In this document: positions 59,434-64,000 of the stretch, piece by piece
Layout of the letters: each line of letters starts with the position of its first letter
Numbering within the stretch: position 1 is the stretch's first letter
Origin: Antitrichia curtipendula
Lineage: Eukaryota; Streptophyta; Bryopsida; Hypnales; Leucodontaceae
NCBI GenBank assembly: GCA_951230915.1
Contig: OX579634.1
Span: 43,723,570-43,787,569 of the forward strand
Length of the DNA stretch: 64,000 bases
Direction of reading: 5' to 3'
Program-made: the position numbers and the translations under genes
Notes under the pieces: model-generated
What the model was told of the DNA's origin: nothing
Databases searched by the model: none
Seen by the model: only the letters and a program-made list of their open reading frames with translations

Positions 59434-60943
59434 TAGAGCACCCCACATCAACAATGCCACAACTGACCTCTAAATGTTATGTACCATTGATCTTCTATAA
59501 TAGAGGAGTGCCCTCCACTGATTTGCTTGAGTGTGTTGTTGTGTGGGTGCCCTTATCTCTTCTAATTTTGCAAATGACACTAATATTGTGTCTTTACTCT
59601 AAAATAAATCATCAAGGTAGCTTATTATGGATATTCTACTAAGGTATGTACACCCATAATTGTCACCTTGGATGTTTAGAATGCATTCATTTGAAGCGAA
59701 AAATTCTAGGTACACAAAACTTATTGGTGAATTTTGTTTTATCCCTAAAAAAATATTTGCAATCACATTGTGGATTTTGAGGTTTTGGTGAGCTATTGAG
59801 TTTTAACTTTTGACATGTTTGTGAGATGAATTTAAAATTTGGGATGCACGTTTTTGATGTGAATATGAAAATATAATTTGCATGCACATGTGAGTTGGGA
59901 TGCATTTTCTATTAATTTTTGAGTGATTTGGCTTCACATATTCAATTTTTGCAATTACCAAAGGACTATGAGGAATGCCACTTGGCAGTTTTTTTGCAAC
60001 ATGAGGATGGCTTCTTCCTTGAGGGCAATGGCATGAAAAATCATGTTTTAGGCCATAAAATCTGTGCTTTAGAACTTTTTTGTCAAATTAAAAAAACAAC
60101 ACTTTTTGTTGTTATAATGCAACATTCTATTGTCTAAATTGTAGAAAAGGCATTTTTGAGTTTTTGATTTATTTATTGATGTTTTTGGATGTTTTATACT
60201 TTTCAAAGGGATCATAGTAATGCAAGGTCCAAAAGTTTTTCACGAAGTGGATTCAAGTTCTAATTCTCGGTATGCTAGTTTTCAACTCTAGTATTTATAT
60301 CAAACTAAAAGATGCAAACTAAATTCAACATTGTCTAATTCTCATTGAATTTTGACATTGAGATATCCGTAGGCATGCATTGGAAAAAAAAAGTACTTTC
60401 TATCTTGAGCTTGTAAATCTCACAAATGGTAAGGAATTTGAATTTGAATTTTTTTAATATATGCTCTTCATGAATTTAAGATTAAGATCTTCAAGTTACA
60501 ATCGTCATAGTTAAAAAGAAAATTCATTGAAAAATCTTGACATACAAGTGACCATTTTCAAAGTTTTTTGGGCTAAAAATGCCAAAGGAATTGTAATGGT
60601 TAATTGTTTCCCCTTGCTTAATAGAGATCCAAGTTCACAATATTGGTTTATTAGGTTGTGTATGACGTTTGATACTTACTAGAAGGGTTTCAAATATGTT
60701 CACATATCATGTTCAAGTACTATCAATTATCCATAAAATAGTTCCAAATATCAATATCCCTTACTTACTTATGTGTGTTTTGTTTTGTTTTGTTGCAAAG
60801 AAATCTTTGAAAACTTGTGTCCCTGAGTCGTGTTTTGGATATTGTGGGAAAGCTCTCTACAAGGAGAGGTGTACGGACTTTGTTTTGTATTGTTCCTACT
60901 CACGAAAAAAACGGTAATGGTAATGGACACACTAGTTAAGGTA
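59434..60943. other. AT-rich spacer
   Basis: No gene or bounded repeat is recognised. Confidence 0.5.
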
Positions 60944-61258
60944 GGAGGTCCATAAATCGCCTGTGTAAGAGCTAGAATTGAATTTTGGGGAGGTGAAGCT
61001 TCTTGAAATAATCTTCAAGTAAAATTTCCTTGAAAGACAAGTGGAATTGGCATCTAACCCAAGTTGTTTCATTTTTTTTTTGGAACTTTGTGGAATTAGT
61101 TAAGAAATTTTGAAGTTGAAATGGCACAAGGCTCTAAAATCACCCACCTCCTCAAATGTTCACTGTTTGTACATTGTGTTTGTACATTGCTGAAGGCTAC
61201 GAAAAAGCAACATGTGCAAGTAATGTACATTTGAAGAGGTGGGCGATTTCAGAGCCTC
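60944..61258. repeat. Relative of the 58611-58906 element plus hairpin
   Basis: GGAATTGGCATCTAACCCAAG and neighbours match the complement of 58611-58906, with a possible degenerate end GGAGGTCCATAAATCGCC after TA at 60942. A strong hairpin follows: AAGGCTCTAAAATCACCCAC (about 61129-61148) pairs with GTGGGCGATTTCAGAGCCTC (about 61238-61257). Confidence 0.6.
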
Positions 61259-63052
61259 TTACCTTGTTATCTCACCTAGTTATGAACAGTCATAAAAAGA
61301 AAGTTCTGAATAGTTCTGAATACTCGGATTAAGCTTTTTCAAATTTCAAAATGGCTGTGCCTCTGTGTCCCTGACTCCCTGACTCCCTGTCTGTGACGGC
61401 AACCCTGATCGACCAGTAAGTTCCCAAGAACGGCGTCCATTCATGATGGAATTCGCAACGTGATTCTTGCTGTCAACTGTACCGTCGATTTTGTTAAATT
61501 GCAGCGATTCAGAGTCCAAAAACCGTGACAAACATCTACTCAAAGCTATGGAAACTAGAAATATAGGGATGGATACATGCTTCAGCGATTCACGATCTGC
61601 GTGCAATTCTGTGGAAAATTGCATCAGGCAGAACTATTTTGTGGATAAGTAAGCTTGAAGAACTGCATGTGATCTGAATACTTGATGGAATTGGATGTTC
61701 CCAGTTCCTATCAATAAACCCTAAACCTAAAAACCCTAAACCGTTCCAGAGGGCTGCCTGGAAAAGCGACAATCTCTTGGGAAAAAAATTCTTCAACTAA
61801 TTTATGATCGATGATAGTGTCGTGAATGCTATCAAGTACAGAAACAAAGCAAATGCTCAAATTGTGAAACTCTAGACTAGCTTTGGAGTTGGGTTAAATA
61901 TAGCGTAAAGCAGTTCAAGACCTCCGCAACGAAGTGCATTGGATAGTGGGAGTGGCAAGAACTTTGTTGGGGTTACACCTAATACAAATCAAATTTCACT
62001 AATAGTCAAGATTGTCCAAGGGAGGTTCAGATTCTAATTACAACAAGATCTTGCAAAATTGACATTTGGATCTTACATGCACAAAAATACAAGACTTTCA
62101 AATTATCTTAAAGTATTTTTCCAAATTTCTGCAGTAAATTGAATGTCATTGTGTTGAAAGTTGTGGAATGAGCGTGGGATTAGTAACAGATTTATTTTAT
62201 ATGAATTAGTACCTTCCATTCAAGCTTTCATACCATGCTGTTCAGCAATTAACAAACTGAAACCATCCACATTCCAAATCGACTTCGAATTCTACTTTGT
62301 AAATTAGGAACTCTGTAATATTTTGTGAGGATGTAGTTTTCAGAATCATCACTGTTTGACAACCACATTAATGATATGTCAAATATTAGTCAAATTGCAA
62401 GGACACTCCTCAAATCCTGATTCGTGGTCGCTGAAACGCAAAAGTGTTGCATCGACGTTCAATGTTCAGTCGCATCTTCCGAATCACCATCGCAACGAAT
62501 GTTACTATTACTATTACTATTACTATGGTCACCGATAGTACAAAGAATGTACAAAACAGATGGCAAAGACATGCATGATCAACGATGCGAATGAAGAATA
62601 ATTCAGAAGTACAATCATAAGCCTAAGCATAACCAAAGCTCCTCCACACCATTCCGAAAATGCAGCGAACATTTCCACTCACCAGCAAAGGGCATGTCGC
62701 CGATGATTGAACTGAATAGAACTCTTAGAACTTGTAGGAGAAAATAAAACTTTTAAAGTAACTATGCCAAGAACAACAAGTCCACCATGACGACCATATA
62801 GCATCTCGGCGTCAAAACAGAGTAAGCCATCGTCTACAAAAAAACTGCAAATCCAAGTATTCTATCACAACTCATCACAGTCGAGGAGACGTAGATATCG
62901 GGGAGACGTGATCACAGCTACCATTTGATCCATTACCCAACTTATTCACAGTCGTGATTTCACACTGGACACAGTGCAAACCAAAGCAGCAAGGTTAAAC
63001 GTACTCTATGATACAGTAAACCTCCACATTGTGATTTCAAACGACTGACACT
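61259..63052. other. Spacer before LHCB, with telomere-like motif and microsatellite
   Basis: 61716-61742 holds three CCCTAAA/CCTAAAA-type units, a short interstitial telomere-like motif or telobox cluster. 62502-62526 is (TTACTA)n, about four units. The last ~300 bp is probably the LHCB 3' UTR. No other gene is recognised. Confidence 0.6.
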
Positions 63053-63704
63053 CTAACTCCCGGGGGTGAAGTTGGTGGCGTAGGCCCAGGCGTTGTTGGC
63101 CACGGGGTCGGCCAAGTGGTCGGTAAGATTCTCCAGCGGGCCCTTTCCAGTAACGATCGCCTGCACGAAGAAGCCGAACATCGAAAACATGGCCAGGCGC
63201 CCGTTCTTGAGCTCCTTCACCTTCAACTCGGCGAACGTCTCGGGGTCGTCAGCCAAGCCCAAGGGGTCGAAGCTGCCTCCGGGGTAGACGGGGTCGGTGA
63301 CCTCGCCCAAAGGTCCACCAGCAACGCGGTACGCTTCAACGGCGCCCATCAAGATGACTTGGGTAGCCCAAATGGCCAGGATGCTCTGTGCGTGAATGAG
63401 GCTGGGGTTGCCGAGGTAGTCCAAGCCTCCGGAAGCGAAGATCTGGGCACCAGCCTTGAACCAAACGGCCTCGCCGAACTTGGTGCCATTCTTGGCCAGA
63501 AGCTCAGGGAACACGCAGCCCAGGGCGCCCAACATCGCCCAGCGAGAGTGGATGACCTCGAGCTCGCGGTTGGCGGCGAATGTCTCTGGGTCGGCGGAAA
63601 GTCCAGCGGTGTCCCAGCCGTAGTCCCCAGCGAACTCGCCATTGAGGTATGAGGGAGTGTTCTCGGAGAAGGGGCCCAAAAACTTCGGGCGGTCAGCGCC
63701 ATAC
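63053..63704 (-). CDS. LHCB: LHCII chlorophyll a/b-binding protein, last exon (partial gene)
   Basis: Major light-harvesting antenna protein of photosystem II in the thylakoid membrane. The exon begins after an acceptor (ATGCAG) with codon phase 1 and encodes 216 residues from [20 protein letters not shown] to [13 protein letters not shown], then TAG. Three membrane helices are evident: helix B with [12 protein letters not shown] (chlorophyll-binding Glu and His, and the Glu-Arg ion pair), the middle helix [19 protein letters not shown], and helix A with [16 protein letters not shown]. The YG after the junction matches the WYGPDR region, where LHCII genes commonly have an intron. The plastid transit peptide and LHCII N-terminus must lie beyond 64000. 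The coding GC content is very high compared with its flanks. It is LHCB1/2-type; the exact paralogue is not decided. Confidence 0.95.
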
Positions 63705-64000
63705 CTGCATCCGTCTTAACATATGAGCGTCCCCTTCTTCCCATCCGATATTGTCGAACCCACAACAAAGTCGTACTCAAAAACGCTCAAATGTGCAACA
63801 GAAACACAACCAAATGGCCATATTCCACGGCAAGCACAATGAGCTCCAACCGGAACAATGACAAAATTGTACACGCATGCATGACCAAATCCAATTCAAA
63901 TCCACTAACTACAGACACGAGTTCAACTGCGCAATAGACCCACAACCAGATGTGCATGTTCCATAACAAACTCACAACCGAAATACAGACACAAACCCAA
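63705..64000 (-). other. LHCB intron, continuing past the window edge
   Basis: No transit-peptide exon is found on the minus strand here. The sequence is intron-like, ending ACGGATGCAG at the exon. Confidence 0.7.

Noticed and set aside
58915..59446. Frames on both strands up to 156 codons
   Set aside because: They mirror each other because the sequence is an inverted duplication; no independent support.
61716..61742. Telomere proximity
   Set aside because: Only about three imperfect CCCTAAA units in gene-bearing DNA; more likely a telobox cluster or chance interstitial motif.
1..64000. LTR retrotransposons, tRNA, rRNA or CRISPR arrays
   Set aside because: Looked for long terminal repeats, retroviral-type protein motifs, tRNA B-box sequences and regular spacer arrays; none was recognised by eye.

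Overview
The window is nuclear DNA from a land plant. It has intron-rich genes with GT-AG splicing, a chlorophyll a/b-binding protein, a plastid-type acetyltransferase, teloboxes in front of housekeeping genes, and long AT-rich repeat-filled spacers. A bryophyte (moss or liverwort) fits the gene style best, but the sequence alone does not settle the species. One 200-base run of N (8832-9031) is an assembly gap.

Six genes are well supported. They are a single-exon N-myristoyltransferase (5512-6864, +); a six-exon double-ACT-domain protein (10035-12319, +); a plastid-type GNAT acetyltransferase (14472-15401, -); a complete 26-exon BTAF1/MOT1 Snf2-type ATPase (25075-38544, +; 2136 codons before the stop, reading frame closed across all 26 exons); a two-exon ERD15/CID-like PAM2 protein (40983-42269, -), convergent with BTAF1; and the last exon of an LHCII protein (63053-63704, -), whose first exon lies beyond the right edge. 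A possible small unknown reading frame sits at 12516-12902 (-).

Layout: 1-4700 is AT-rich repeats; 4700-15400 is a gene cluster with CT-rich and telobox-bearing leaders; 15.7-22.3 kb is AT-rich repeats; 22.3-25.07 kb is a richer BTAF1 promoter/leader region; 25-42.3 kb is genic; 43-61 kb is a second repeat block; 61-64 kb approaches the LHCB gene. The genes are unrelated housekeeping, stress and photosynthesis functions. There is no sign of a functional cluster.

The most distinctive content is a set of non-autonomous DNA transposons. The main family (called A here, about 0.94 kb) ends in TTAA-CCCCTAAA and occurs at least nine times, including one copy inserted into another at an internal TTAA. 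A 230-bp family (B) has TTAA-flanked CCC..AGAAGGAC ends. Both look like piggyBac-type miniature elements, a superfamily not usually associated with land plants. Other items are TA-flanked mariner/pogo-like elements, a 930-bp foldback whose two arms supply an empty-site comparison for one TA insertion, and several strong palindromes. Inside or beside genes there is a repeated structured segment in two introns of the ACT gene, a triplicated 3' end of the GNAT coding region including its stop codon, three 73-bp leader repeats before the NMT gene, and a cluster of EAR-like LxLxL/DLN motifs in the BTAF1 linker.
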